NCBI GenBank assembly: GCA_045652245.1
Contig: JAZRTY010000013.1
Coordinates: 1-64,000 of the forward strand
Length of the DNA: 64,000 nt
DNA from: SIG622 sp045652245
GTDB lineage: Bacteria > Bacillota > Clostridia > Oscillospirales > CAG-382
Reading direction: 5' to 3'
Below, one piece after another: positions 1 to 8,877 of this stretch. Position numbers and translations under genes: made by a program. Within the stretch, counting starts at the first letter, position 1. Each line of letters begins with the position of its first letter. The notes beneath the pieces were generated by a model. That model had not been told where the DNA came from. It did no database searches and worked only from the letters and a program-made list of their open reading frames with translations.

Positions 1-1
1 A

Positions 2-1210
2 CAGGCAAAAACAGGTCTTACTTATTCAGCATACGGTGAGGGAGACAAGCCGAAATTTTATGCGCACTATGAAGATGTTGCAAAGCCTGAAAAGTGGGTT
101 CTTTACGACCAGGAAAATATGATCTGGAAGTTTACCGAGGACGTTTTCGATATCGGAACAATCTGGTTTAACGGTGAAGAGGCCTGGGCTGTAAAGAAGG
201 TTGCATATTTTCTTGACGGTAAGTATTATTGCTGTGAGGATTTTAATAAAGAATTTGTGGTTTCCGAGCAACTGCGTGATGACTTTGATATTTTCTGTGA
301 TGCGAAATCAGAGCTTAAGCCTGACGGAACTCCCAGAGTACAGTCACCTAATTGTAAAGGCAATCTTTATCTTCGTTATTCCGGTGGTAATCCCGGTGAA
401 GTATTTGATACAATTGAGCTTTCAACAGCACAGCTCAACATAAGAATCGGAAACAACCACAATATGCTTTTCGATAATCTCTGCATAAAATACGGTGTAT
501 CCGGCTTTGATGCTGCACATTCTGACGGAATAACAATCAGAAACTGTGAAATCGGTTGTTGTGGTGGCGCCCTTATGAACTATTTTATAACAAAGAACGG
601 TCTTTACAACCCTGTACGTTGGGGTAACGGTTTCGGACTCTGGGGTGGTTGTCACGACCTTGAAATTTATAACTGCTGGATATACGAATGCTATGATGCG
701 GGAATTACTCAGCAGATGCACGCTAAAGACGAAAATATCGAGATGTTCAATGTGTTGTATCACGACAATCTGTTTGAAAGATGCTCATACTCTATTGAGT
801 ATTTCCTTACAAACAGATATGCCGAGCATCCTGAAAATACATACTCTCTGATGAAGAACTTTCAGATAAAGGATAACATTTTCAGATTTGCAGGCTTTGG
901 CTTCGGAAGACAGAGAAAGGATAACGAAATTGCTCATATCAAGACAAGAGATTATCCCAATCGTTCAGAAGGATATGTAATTGAGAATAATATTTTTGAC
1001 CGTTCAACCGAAGCAATATTTCACCTTGCTTTCGATTATGGCGACGAAATTACTATGCGCAATAACACATATATTCAGTACCCGTCTGCAATGTTTGGAC
1101 GTTACGGAAAAACTCCTACAAAGCTTCACAGATTTGAAATAAGAACTGTTGAAAAAATCGCAAAAGAAAACTTCGGGGAAGAAAACGGAAAGTATTACTA
1201 CGCATATTGA
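2..1210 (+). CDS. Right-handed beta-helix protein, C-terminal part (5' truncated)
   Basis: The reading frame is open from the first bases of the window, so the start lies upstream and only the last ~402 residues are seen. The sequence has the repeated short-strand look of parallel beta-helix proteins: recurrent N-N/N-x-F turns such as IRNCEIG, FQIKDNIF and YVIENNIFD spaced ~22-30 residues. Such folds occur in polysaccharide lyases and glycosidases, but no catalytic signature is recognisable here, so the substrate is unknown. Whether it is secreted cannot be judged without the N-terminus. The gene ends 183 bp before the histidine operon and is probably a separate transcription unit. Confidence 0.7.
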   Translation, partial: QAKTGLTYSAYGEGDKPKFYAHYEDVAKPEKWVLYDQENMIWKFTEDVFDIGTIWFNGEEAWAVKKVAYFLDGKYYCCEDFNKEFVVSEQLRDDFDIFCDAKSELKPDGTPRVQSPNCKGNLYLRYSGGNPGEVFDTIELSTAQLNIRIGNNHNMLFDNLCIKYGVSGFDAAHSDGITIRNCEIGCCGGALMNYFITKNGLYNPVRWGNGFGLWGGCHDLEIYNCWIYECYDAGITQQMHAKDENIEMFNVLYHDNLFERCSYSIEYFLTNRYAEHPENTYSLMKNFQIKDNIFRFAGFGFGRQRKDNEIAHIKTRDYPNRSEGYVIENNIFDRSTEAIFHLAFDYGDEITMRNNTYIQYPSAMFGRYGKTPTKLHRFEIRTVEKIAKENFGEENGKYYYAY

Positions 1211-1226
1211 TAATGATGAGAGATGA

Positions 1227-1254
1227 CTGCAGCAAAGAGAAATTTTTGCTGCAG
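1227..1254 (+). terminator. Hairpin after the beta-helix gene
   Basis: A perfect 10-bp stem (CTGCAGCAAA / TTTGCTGCAG) with an 8-nt loop sits 16 nt after the stop codon. It is followed by CCTCTTTAATTA rather than a clean T-run, so it is a weak or imperfect intrinsic terminator. Confidence 0.5.
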
Positions 1255-1318
1255 CCTCTTTAATTATCGTATATATTGTTACTAATCTGTGTAAAATTGT
1301 TAAATTTCAATTTTACTA

Positions 1319-1347
1319 TTGACTTTATCGCTTTAGTGTGCTAAAAT
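1319..1347 (+). promoter_or_regulatory. Promoter of the histidine operon
   Basis: TTGACT, a 17-bp spacer and TAAAAT form a good sigma-A promoter. Only ~45 nt separate the -10 box from the hisZ start, leaving no room for a T-box or attenuator leader. Confidence 0.75.
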
Positions 1348-1393
1348 AATAAATCATAAAGTGAATTAGAATGGTAACACACGGAGGATTCAG

Positions 1394-2524
1394 ATGAATA
1401 TAGACTTTTCAGTGCTGAAAAATGACGAAAAAGCAATTTTCGAGCTTCGGACTCTGTATCAGAAGCACGGTTATTCAAGATACAAGATGAATAAATTCGA
1501 GGAATATGACCTTTATGTCCGGAATAAGGATTTTCTCGTTTCGGATAATATCATAACCTTTACCGATACAAACGGGAAGCTGATGGCGCTCAAGCCTGAC
1601 GTTACCTTGTCGATTATCAAAAACGGAAAGGATAAGCCGGGAGCAATCGAAAAGGTTTACTATAATGAGAATGTTTACAGAGTATCAAAGGGAAGTAAGT
1701 CATATAAAGAAATAATGCAGGTAGGACTTGAATGTATAGGGGATATAGACGATTTCTGTATCTATGAGGTAATTTGCCTTGCAGCAGAAAGCCTTGCAAA
1801 TATTTCCCCCGACTATGTACTTGATATTTCGCATATGGGACTTGTGTCGCAGCTTATTTCTGAAATTGGACTTTCGCGTACAGGCGAGAGTGAGCTTTTA
1901 AAATGTATTGCCGAAAAAAATACTCACGGTATTTTTGCTCTGTGTGATAAAGAGGGAATTGATAAAGAAAGAATAAGCCTTATCTGTTCTCTTGTAAATA
2001 CAAGCGGAAAGCTGTGTGACACAATATGCGAGTTTGAAGAAATTATTTCAAAGAACGAACAGCTCTCAGGTCTGGGTATGAGCTTCCTGAAAATCTTAAA
2101 GGTGCTTTCAAAATGTGAATTTGCACAGAATCTTCGTATAGATTTTTCGGTAATCAACGATATGAACTATTACGGTGGTATTGTTTTCAAGGGCTTTGTA
2201 AGTGGGATTCCGACAGGCATCCTGTCAGGTGGCGAATATAATAAGCTGATGCAGAAAATGGGAAGACGCAGTGGTGCTATCGGCTTTGCTGTATATCTTG
2301 ATATGCTTGAAAGACTTTCGACTCAAAACAGCGACTATGATGTTGATGCAGTGGTGCTTTATGACCAAGATACCGATATTGAGGCACTTAAAAACTGCAT
2401 AAATATGCTTACAGCAAGTGGAAACAGAGTTCTTGCACAAAAGGAAGTATCGGAAAATATAAAATATAAACAGCTTTTGAGAATTCGTGAAAGAGGGGTG
2501 GAAATACTTGAAAACAATGCTTAA
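1394..2524 (+). CDS. hisZ: ATP phosphoribosyltransferase regulatory subunit HisZ
   Basis: HisZ is a class II histidyl-tRNA synthetase paralogue that lacks aminoacylation activity and forms a hetero-octamer with short HisG, supplying feedback inhibition by histidine. The 376-residue protein shows HisRS-like blocks: an N-terminal segment with YDLYVRN, the ALKPDVTLS motif (~residues 63-71) and the YYGGIVFKGF block (~256-265). It starts at an ATG preceded by GGAGG. It is first in the ten-gene his operon and overlaps hisG, which is of the short form that needs HisZ. That pairing supports the call over a true HisS. Confidence 0.93.
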   Translation: MNIDFSVLKNDEKAIFELRTLYQKHGYSRYKMNKFEEYDLYVRNKDFLVSDNIITFTDTNGKLMALKPDVTLSIIKNGKDKPGAIEKVYYNENVYRVSKGSKSYKEIMQVGLECIGDIDDFCIYEVICLAAESLANISPDYVLDISHMGLVSQLISEIGLSRTGESELLKCIAEKNTHGIFALCDKEGIDKERISLICSLVNTSGKLCDTICEFEEIISKNEQLSGLGMSFLKILKVLSKCEFAQNLRIDFSVINDMNYYGGIVFKGFVSGIPTGILSGGEYNKLMQKMGRRSGAIGFAVYLDMLERLSTQNSDYDVDAVVLYDQDTDIEALKNCINMLTASGNRVLAQKEVSENIKYKQLLRIRERGVEILENNA

Positions 2525-3164
2525 TATAGCGCTGCCAAAGGGTAGACTCGGTGAAAAAGTATATGATATGTTTGAAAAAGCAGGACTTGAATGTCCCGAG
2601 ATTCACGAAAAAGGAAGAAAGCTGATATTTGAAAATGAGCAAAAGGGAGTAAGGTACTTCTGGGTAAAACCCTCTGATGTGGCAATCTATGTTGAAAGGG
2701 GAGCAGCAGATATCGGTGTTGCAGGTAAAGACATTCTCCTTGAATATGAGCCGGATATATATGAGCTGCTTGACCTTGATATCGGAAAATGCTCAATGGC
2801 AGTAGCTGCAAAGAATGATTTTCGTGATGATACACAGAAAACACTCAGGGTTGCGACTAAATTTTCGAATATCACAAGAAATTACTACAACAGTCTTGGC
2901 AGGGATATAGATATTATCCACCTGAACGGCTCGATTGAAATAGCTCCTATTCTTGACTTGTCTGATGTTATTGTGGATATAGTTGAAACAGGAAGTACTC
3001 TTCGTGAAAACAATCTTCGTGTGGTTGAAAAAATATTCCCTATCAGTGCAAGGCTTATTTCAAACAAAGCAAGCTTCAAATTCAAAAACGAAGAGATTAA
3101 ATCGGCAGTAGAAAAAATTGCAGAATTACTAAAGACACAGAACGGGGAAGCAAAAAATGATTAA
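2508..3164 (+). CDS. hisG: ATP phosphoribosyltransferase catalytic subunit HisG (short form)
   Basis: Catalyses the first committed step of histidine synthesis, ATP + PRPP to phosphoribosyl-ATP, in the cytoplasm. The protein (~218 residues) has the start motif IALPKGRLG, GAADIGVAGKD, and the PRPP-binding segment DIVETGSTLREN. It lacks the C-terminal regulatory domain of long HisG, fitting dependence on HisZ. I chose the TTG at 2508 because GAGGGGTGG lies 5-8 nt upstream; the ATG at 2517 is the alternative and would leave the ribosome binding site too far away. It overlaps the 3' end of hisZ and the start of hisD, indicating translational coupling. Confidence 0.93.
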   Translation: MKTMLNIALPKGRLGEKVYDMFEKAGLECPEIHEKGRKLIFENEQKGVRYFWVKPSDVAIYVERGAADIGVAGKDILLEYEPDIYELLDLDIGKCSMAVAAKNDFRDDTQKTLRVATKFSNITRNYYNSLGRDIDIIHLNGSIEIAPILDLSDVIVDIVETGSTLRENNLRVVEKIFPISARLISNKASFKFKNEEIKSAVEKIAELLKTQNGEAKND

Positions 3165-4431
3165 GATAATGAAATATTCGGATGTTGAAAAATCCGAAAT
3201 TTTCGCAAGAACAGAGAGTAAAGTAAATGTAGAAGCTGTTGTTTCGGAAATTATAGAAAATGTAAAAAAGAACGGCGATAAGGCTCTTTTTGAGTATTGC
3301 GAAAAATTTGATAAAGCAAAGCTTGACTCTCTTCTTGTAAGTCCGGAGGAAATAGAAGAAGCAATAAGCGAGTGTGACAGCGAATTTATAAGAATCCTTG
3401 AAAGAGCTGCAGAAAACATCAGAAAATTCCACGAAAAGCAAGTGCGTAACAGTTTTATAATAAACGACGAGGACGGAATAGTAGTAGGACAGAAAGTAAT
3501 ACCCGTTGACAGAGCAGGACTTTATGTTCCGGGTGGAACTGCAACCTATCCGTCGACAGTTCTCATGGACTCAATTCCTGCCAAAATCGCCGGCTGCCGT
3601 GAAGTTGTAATTGTAACTCCACCTAATGCACAGGGCAAGGTAAATCCTGTAATACTTGCCGCTGCAAGTGTTGCCGGTGTTGATAAAATCTTTAAAGTAG
3701 GTGGGGCACAAGCTATAGCTGCTCTTGCTTACGGAACAGAAAGTATACCGAAGGTTGATAAAATCGTAGGTCCCGGTAATGCATTTGTTGCTGAAGCCAA
3801 AAAGCAGGTTTTCGGACTTGTTTCTATAGATATGATAGCAGGACCGAGCGAAATTTTAATAGTTGCCGACGGAAAGTCAAATCCTGCACATTTAGCAGCA
3901 GACTTACTGTCACAAGCAGAGCACGATAAAATGGCAAGTGCCGTGCTTGTAACTGACAGCCAAGAGCTTGCAAAGAGTGTAAGTGAAGAAATTGAAAAAC
4001 AGCTTTCTGAGCTTTCAAGATGTGAGATTGCAAGAGCATCTATTGACGATAATGGTAAAATTATAGTTGCAGATAACCTTGAAAAAGTTATTGAAATTGC
4101 AAATGAAATAGCACCCGAGCATCTCGAACTTTGCGTTGACAATCCTTTTGATTATCTTGATAAAATCCGTCACGCAGGGTCAATCTTTATGGGAAGAAAT
4201 TGCCCGGAAGCACTTGGCGATTACCTTGCAGGCCCGAATCATACACTTCCGACAAGTGGAACTGCGAAATTTTCAAGCCCACTTTCGGTTGATGATTTTG
4301 TTAAGAAAACACAGTATACCTATTATACAAAAGAAGCTCTTTCCCGTGTTGCAAGAGATGTTGAGTATTTTGCAAAGAAAGAGGGACTTACAGCACACGC
4401 AAAGAGTGCAGTTATCAGAATAGAAGACTAA
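3157..4431 (+). CDS. hisD: Histidinol dehydrogenase
   Basis: Zinc-dependent, NAD-linked enzyme that oxidises L-histidinol to histidine through histidinal, the last two steps of the pathway. The 424-residue length is normal. Visible signatures are YVPGGTATYPS, KVGGAQAIAALAYGT, the NAD/zinc segment VGPGNAFVAEAKK, LLSQAEHDK (zinc ligands) and the C-terminal GDYLAGPNHTLPT. The start overlaps hisG by 8 nt. Confidence 0.97.
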   Translation: MIKIMKYSDVEKSEIFARTESKVNVEAVVSEIIENVKKNGDKALFEYCEKFDKAKLDSLLVSPEEIEEAISECDSEFIRILERAAENIRKFHEKQVRNSFIINDEDGIVVGQKVIPVDRAGLYVPGGTATYPSTVLMDSIPAKIAGCREVVIVTPPNAQGKVNPVILAAASVAGVDKIFKVGGAQAIAALAYGTESIPKVDKIVGPGNAFVAEAKKQVFGLVSIDMIAGPSEILIVADGKSNPAHLAADLLSQAEHDKMASAVLVTDSQELAKSVSEEIEKQLSELSRCEIARASIDDNGKIIVADNLEKVIEIANEIAPEHLELCVDNPFDYLDKIRHAGSIFMGRNCPEALGDYLAGPNHTLPTSGTAKFSSPLSVDDFVKKTQYTYYTKEALSRVARDVEYFAKKEGLTAHAKSAVIRIED

Positions 4432-4457
4432 AAGAGAGAAAGGAAAAATCCTTTAAA

Positions 4458-5516
4458 ATGAGTAGATTCTTAAGCAGTAAATATAAAGAGCTTGTACCGT
4501 ATACTCCCGGTGAACAGCCGAAAGAGAGAAAATATATAAAGCTCAATACAAATGAGTCGCCCTTTCCACCGTCGGAAAAAGCAATAAAGGCAGCACAAGA
4601 GGCGACAAATAATCTTCAGCTTTATTCTGATCCCGAATGTCGTAAGCTTTCCGAGAAACTTGCACAGACACTTGGAGTAAATGTAGAGAATGTAATACTT
4701 ACAAACGGTTCTGACGAGGTATTGAACTTTGCTTTTATGGCTTTTTGCGATAAAAATACTCCTGCAATTTTCCCGGATATAACCTATGGCTTTTATTCGG
4801 TGTTTGCGACTCTTAACGGAGTTCCGTATGAAGAAATCCCACTTTGTGAGGATTTTACAATAAACACGCAGGATTATATTGGTAAAAATAAAACAGTATT
4901 TATTGCAAACCCCAACGCACCGACAGGAATTACTCTTGGTGTTTCGGAGATTGAGAAAATTATAAAGTCAAACCCCGAAACAATCGTGGTAATTGATGAA
5001 GCCTATGTTGATTTTGGTGCACAAAGCTGTATTCCACTTGTGGAAAAATATGATAATCTGCTCGTAACAGGTACTTTTTCAAAATCCCGTAGTATGGCAG
5101 GCGCAAGACTCGGCTTTGGTATCGCTTCAAAGGAAATAATAAAGGACCTGCATACAATCAGGTATTCCACAAATCCGTATAATGTCAACAGTATGACAAT
5201 GGCAGCAGGCATAGGAGCTCTTGAGGATAAAGAATATTTTGAAAATAACTGCAGGGAAATTATAAAAAACAGGGAAATATATTCGGGAAAACTCAAAGAG
5301 CTTGGGTTTACAATGACAGATTCTTGTGCTAACTTTATCTTTGCAAAGCACGAAAGTATAAGTGGCGAGGAAATATATACAGCACTTCGTGAAAAGGGAG
5401 TACTTGTACGCCACTTTACCGGTAAAAGAATTTGCGATTATAACAGAATCACAGTCGGAAACAAAGAACAAATGGATGCTCTTTGCGAAAAGCTTTCGGA
5501 AATAATAAATAAGTGA
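4458..5516 (+). CDS. hisC: Histidinol-phosphate aminotransferase
   Basis: PLP-dependent fold-type I aminotransferase converting imidazole-acetol phosphate to L-histidinol phosphate using glutamate. The 352-residue protein shows KLNTNESPFPPS at the N-terminus, NPNAPTG, VIDEAYVDFG (PLP-binding Asp/Tyr region), and FSKSRSMAGARLG containing the Schiff-base lysine (Lys209). It lies 26 nt after hisD with AGAAAGGA upstream as ribosome binding site. Confidence 0.96.
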   Translation: MSRFLSSKYKELVPYTPGEQPKERKYIKLNTNESPFPPSEKAIKAAQEATNNLQLYSDPECRKLSEKLAQTLGVNVENVILTNGSDEVLNFAFMAFCDKNTPAIFPDITYGFYSVFATLNGVPYEEIPLCEDFTINTQDYIGKNKTVFIANPNAPTGITLGVSEIEKIIKSNPETIVVIDEAYVDFGAQSCIPLVEKYDNLLVTGTFSKSRSMAGARLGFGIASKEIIKDLHTIRYSTNPYNVNSMTMAAGIGALEDKEYFENNCREIIKNREIYSGKLKELGFTMTDSCANFIFAKHESISGEEIYTALREKGVLVRHFTGKRICDYNRITVGNKEQMDALCEKLSEIINK

Positions 5517-5526
5517 GGTAGAGAAA

Positions 5527-6114
5527 ATGAGAAGTGCACAAATTACCAGAAAAACAGCAGAAACAGATATAAAGCTGACTCTTAATATAGACGGTACAGG
5601 TAAAAGCAATATTCAGAGTGGTTGTGGTTTTCTTGACCATATGCTCACCCTTTTTGCACGTCACGGAAGATTTGATATAGAGCTTTCCTGCACAGGGGAT
5701 ACATATGTAGACTATCATCATACTGTCGAGGATATCGGAATTTGTCTTGGAAGAGCATTTTTTGAAGCACTCGGTGACAGACGAGGTATTGTCCGTTACG
5801 GAAGTATGCTTCTTCCGATGGACGAGGCACTTATTATGACTGCAGTTGATATTTCCGGAAGATGCTATCTTGATTACGGACTGCACAATCTTGCAGACAA
5901 GGTCGGTGATTTTGATACAGAGCTTTGCGAGGAATTCTTTTTAGGTTTTGTCAGAAATGCGCTCATTACCCTGCATATTCAGCAGGAAGCAGGTACAAAT
6001 ACACACCACATAATTGAAGGTACCTTCAAGTCTGTGGCAAGAGCTATGCGTCAAGCTACAAGTATTGAAGCAGGCTTTGAGGATGAAATTCCCTCAACGA
6101 AGGGAGTTCTGTAA
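5527..6114 (+). CDS. hisB: Imidazoleglycerol-phosphate dehydratase
   Basis: Dehydrates imidazole glycerol phosphate to imidazole-acetol phosphate. It is monofunctional: 195 residues with only the IGPD domain and no N-terminal HAD phosphatase, which is supplied by hisK downstream. Both metal-binding repeats are seen: GFLDHMLTLFARHG with DYHHTVED, and later a second set ending in EAGTNTHHIIEGTFK. It starts 10 nt after hisC. Confidence 0.97.
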   Translation: MRSAQITRKTAETDIKLTLNIDGTGKSNIQSGCGFLDHMLTLFARHGRFDIELSCTGDTYVDYHHTVEDIGICLGRAFFEALGDRRGIVRYGSMLLPMDEALIMTAVDISGRCYLDYGLHNLADKVGDFDTELCEEFFLGFVRNALITLHIQQEAGTNTHHIIEGTFKSVARAMRQATSIEAGFEDEIPSTKGVL

Positions 6115-6119
6115 AAGTA

Positions 6120-6731
6120 ATGATAGCAATTGTAGATTACGGTGTAGGAAATCTTTTCTCTCTTGAAAGCTCGTTTGCTAAAATCGGAGAAAAGGTAATA
6201 GTAACGAAGGATGCAAGTGTAATAAAAAAGGCTGAAAAGATTATTCTTCCGGGTGTCGGTGCTTTTGGGGATGCTATAAAGAAGTTGAAAGACAGAGGAC
6301 TTGCGTCTGTTGTGATTGAGGAAGCAAAAAACGGAAAGCCTTTGCTTGGCATCTGTCTTGGAATGCAGATGCTTTTTGAGAAAAGCTATGAGTACGGAGA
6401 GTATGAAGGACTTGGACTTATCGCCGGTAGTGTTGTAGGTATGAAAGGGGAAATCCCCGAGAGCCTTAAAATCCCACATATCGGCTGGAATGCTCTTTCC
6501 TTTACAAATAAAAAGAGCGAGCTTTTTAAATATATCAAAAACGGTGATTTTGTATATTTTGTTCATTCGTATTATGCTACGAATTGTGATGAAAATGTAA
6601 TTGCCTATACTGAATATGGTAAAAATCTTTGCGCAGCAGTGCAAAAGGACAACATTTACGGTTGTCAGTTCCACCCCGAAAAGAGTGGTGATGTGGGACT
6701 TGCAATTCTTCGTGCCTTTTGTGAAATATAA
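6120..6731 (+). CDS. hisH: Imidazole glycerol phosphate synthase, glutaminase subunit HisH
   Basis: Class I glutamine amidotransferase that feeds ammonia to HisF. The 203-residue protein has the oxyanion segment VDYGVGNL, the nucleophile elbow GICLGMQML with the catalytic Cys, and QFHPEKSG carrying the catalytic His and Glu. It sits 5 nt after hisB and next to hisA and hisF. Confidence 0.97.
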   Translation: MIAIVDYGVGNLFSLESSFAKIGEKVIVTKDASVIKKAEKIILPGVGAFGDAIKKLKDRGLASVVIEEAKNGKPLLGICLGMQMLFEKSYEYGEYEGLGLIAGSVVGMKGEIPESLKIPHIGWNALSFTNKKSELFKYIKNGDFVYFVHSYYATNCDENVIAYTEYGKNLCAAVQKDNIYGCQFHPEKSGDVGLAILRAFCEI

Positions 6732-6746
6732 AATAAGGAGAAAGAA

Positions 6747-7460
6747 ATGCTAATATATCCTGCAATAGACCTGTATGGCGGCAAAGCCGTAAGGCTTTAT
6801 AAGGGCGACTATAATCAGATGACAGTCTATAACGAAAACCCTTGTGAGGTAGCACGCGATTTTGAAAAAGAGGGTGCGTCTTGCATACATATAGTTGACC
6901 TTGAGGGAGCAAAAACCGGAGATGCCCCAAACATAGAAGTCATAAAAAAAATAGTAAGTGAAACCTCACTCTTCGCAGAGGTAGGTGGTGGAATACGCAG
7001 TATGGAGATAATTGAAAAGTATTTAGATGCCGGTGTCGGCAGAGTAATTCTCGGTACTGCTGCAGTAAATGACGAAAAATTCTTAATTGAAAGTGCAAAG
7101 AAATACGGTGAAAAAATCGCTGTCGGAGTTGACATAAAGGACGGCTTTGTGGCAATAAAGGGTTGGACGGAAAAATCCGAGTATACCTGTTTCGACTTCT
7201 GCGAAAAGGTGCAAAATATCGGAATATCCACAATCATCTGTACCGATATCTCTAAAGACGGTGCGATGATGGGAACAAACCATGAGCTTTATCGTGAGCT
7301 TTCCGAAAAGCTCGGTATAAATATAATTGCATCCGGTGGAGTTTCGAGCCTTGAGGATATAAAAAAGCTCAGAAAACTTGATATTCACGGAGCAATTATA
7401 GGAAAAGCCTACTATACGGGTGCCGTTAAAATTTCAGAAGCTGTGGAGGCAGGAAAATGA
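6747..7460 (+). CDS. hisA: Phosphoribosylformimino-AICAR-phosphate isomerase HisA
   Basis: TIM-barrel Amadori isomerase ProFAR to PRFAR. At 237 residues it has the start motif YPAIDLYGGKAVRL, the catalytic Asp in PAID, the phosphate-binding loops EVGGGIRS and ASGGVSS, and the second catalytic Asp in TDISKDGAMMG. It ends 4 nt into hisF (ATGA-type overlap), so the two are translationally coupled. Confidence 0.96.
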   Translation: MLIYPAIDLYGGKAVRLYKGDYNQMTVYNENPCEVARDFEKEGASCIHIVDLEGAKTGDAPNIEVIKKIVSETSLFAEVGGGIRSMEIIEKYLDAGVGRVILGTAAVNDEKFLIESAKKYGEKIAVGVDIKDGFVAIKGWTEKSEYTCFDFCEKVQNIGISTIICTDISKDGAMMGTNHELYRELSEKLGINIIASGGVSSLEDIKKLRKLDIHGAIIGKAYYTGAVKISEAVEAGK

Positions 7461-8215
7461 TAACAAAAAGAATAATACCCTGCCTTGACGTAAAGGACGG
7501 AAGAGTAGTAAAGGGTGTAAATTTCACGGGACTTTCTGATGTGAATTCTCCTGTTGAACTTGCAAAATATTATAGTGACTGTGGTGCAGATGAGCTTGTT
7601 TTTTACGACATAACAGCCTCAAGTGACGGCAGAGCGATTTTTACCGATATTCTCTGTGAAGCAGCACGTTCTGTATTTATCCCACTTACAGTTGGTGGAG
7701 GAATAAATACCCTTTCGGATTTTGACAGAGTCTTGAAATGTGGTGCAGATAAGGTAAGTGTAAATTCAGGTGCGATAAAAAATCCGGATCTCATTTACGA
7801 AGCAGCTAAACGCTACGGAGACCAGTGTGTCGTAATATCGGCAGATGTAAAACGAGTTGACGGAGTGTTCCGTGTGTTTGCTAAGGGTGGCAGAGAAAAT
7901 ACGGGTATGGAAGCTATTGAATGGATAAAGAAATGTGTCGGAAACGGAGCAGGCGAGGTAGTTCTCAACTCTATTGATACAGACGGAGTAAAGGGTGGCT
8001 TTGATATAGAAATGCTCAGAGCCGTATGTGATGCAGTTGATGTACCTGTTATAGCTTCCGGTGGTGCCGGAAAAATGCAGGACTTTACAGACTTGTTTAA
8101 GAGTCTTCCGAAGGTTGATGCCGGACTTGCAGCATCGGTTTTCCATTTCGGTGAAATTAAGATTTCTGATCTTAAAAAAGAACTGTCGGATAACGGAATA
8201 ATAGTAAGAATATAA
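7457..8215 (+). CDS. hisF: Imidazole glycerol phosphate synthase, cyclase subunit HisF
   Basis: TIM-barrel cyclase that takes PRFAR plus ammonia from HisH and yields imidazole glycerol phosphate and AICAR. The 252 residues include RIIPCLDVKDGRVVKG at the N-terminus with the catalytic Asp, TVGGGINT, NSIDTDGVKGG with the second Asp, and ASGGAGKM. Confidence 0.97.
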   Translation: MITKRIIPCLDVKDGRVVKGVNFTGLSDVNSPVELAKYYSDCGADELVFYDITASSDGRAIFTDILCEAARSVFIPLTVGGGINTLSDFDRVLKCGADKVSVNSGAIKNPDLIYEAAKRYGDQCVVISADVKRVDGVFRVFAKGGRENTGMEAIEWIKKCVGNGAGEVVLNSIDTDGVKGGFDIEMLRAVCDAVDVPVIASGGAGKMQDFTDLFKSLPKVDAGLAASVFHFGEIKISDLKKELSDNGIIVRI

Positions 8216-8226
8216 GGAGAAAAACA

Positions 8227-8877
8227 ATGCTTAATATTGACGAACTTAAATTTGACGAAAAGGGGCTTATCCCTGCAATAGTTGTGGACGCAATTTCAAA
8301 AAAGGTACTCACCCTTGCATATATGAACAGAGAAAGCCTTGAAATTTCTCTTGAAAAGGGACTGACTTGCTTCTGGAGCAGATCAAGACAGAAACTCTGG
8401 CTTAAGGGTGAAACAAGTGGACATTTTCAGCATATCGTTTCGATTACAGCCGATTGTGACAACGACGCCCTTGTTGTTATGGTAGAAAAAGAGGGCGCTG
8501 CCTGCCACACAGGAACTGACTCCTGCTTTACAAAGCCTGTTTTCGAGAGCGAGGAACTGCACGAATTTTCACTTGACGGACTTTATGAGCTTCTAAAGGG
8601 CAGAAAGGCTGAAAAGAAGGAAGGCTCATATACAACCTATCTTTTTGAAAAGGGAATTGATAAAATTCTCAAAAAGGTAGGCGAGGAATGTACCGAAGTA
8701 ATAATTGCAGGAAAAGCAGACGACAAAAAGGAAACTATATATGAAATAGCAGACCTTGCATATCACGTAATGGTGCTGATGGTGGAAATGGGAATAACAA
8801 ACGAGGATATTCACAGAGAACTTGCGTCACGTCACGTAATTGACCACAAGGTAAAGCAGGAGAAAATGACAAAATGA
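8227..8877 (+). CDS. hisI: Bifunctional PR-AMP cyclohydrolase / PR-ATP pyrophosphohydrolase HisIE
   Basis: Fusion of the second and third pathway enzymes. The N-terminal cyclohydrolase half (residues ~1-115) has LAYMNRESLE, FWSRSRQKLW and the metal-binding ADCDNDA and AACHTG...C motifs. The C-terminal pyrophosphohydrolase half (~125-216) has the MazG-like GEECTEVIIA and EIADLAYHVMVL helices. The stop overlaps hisK by 4 nt. Confidence 0.96.
   Translation: MLNIDELKFDEKGLIPAIVVDAISKKVLTLAYMNRESLEISLEKGLTCFWSRSRQKLWLKGETSGHFQHIVSITADCDNDALVVMVEKEGAACHTGTDSCFTKPVFESEELHEFSLDGLYELLKGRKAEKKEGSYTTYLFEKGIDKILKKVGEECTEVIIAGKADDKKETIYEIADLAYHVMVLMVEMGITNEDIHRELASRHVIDHKVKQEKMTK

Noticed and set aside
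422..763. Minus-strand open frame inside the beta-helix gene
   Set aside because: It is antisense to a clear coding frame, lacks a ribosome binding site and resembles no known protein.
1348..1393. Histidine attenuator leader peptide
   Set aside because: About 45 nt with no His-rich reading frame and no terminator hairpin before hisZ.
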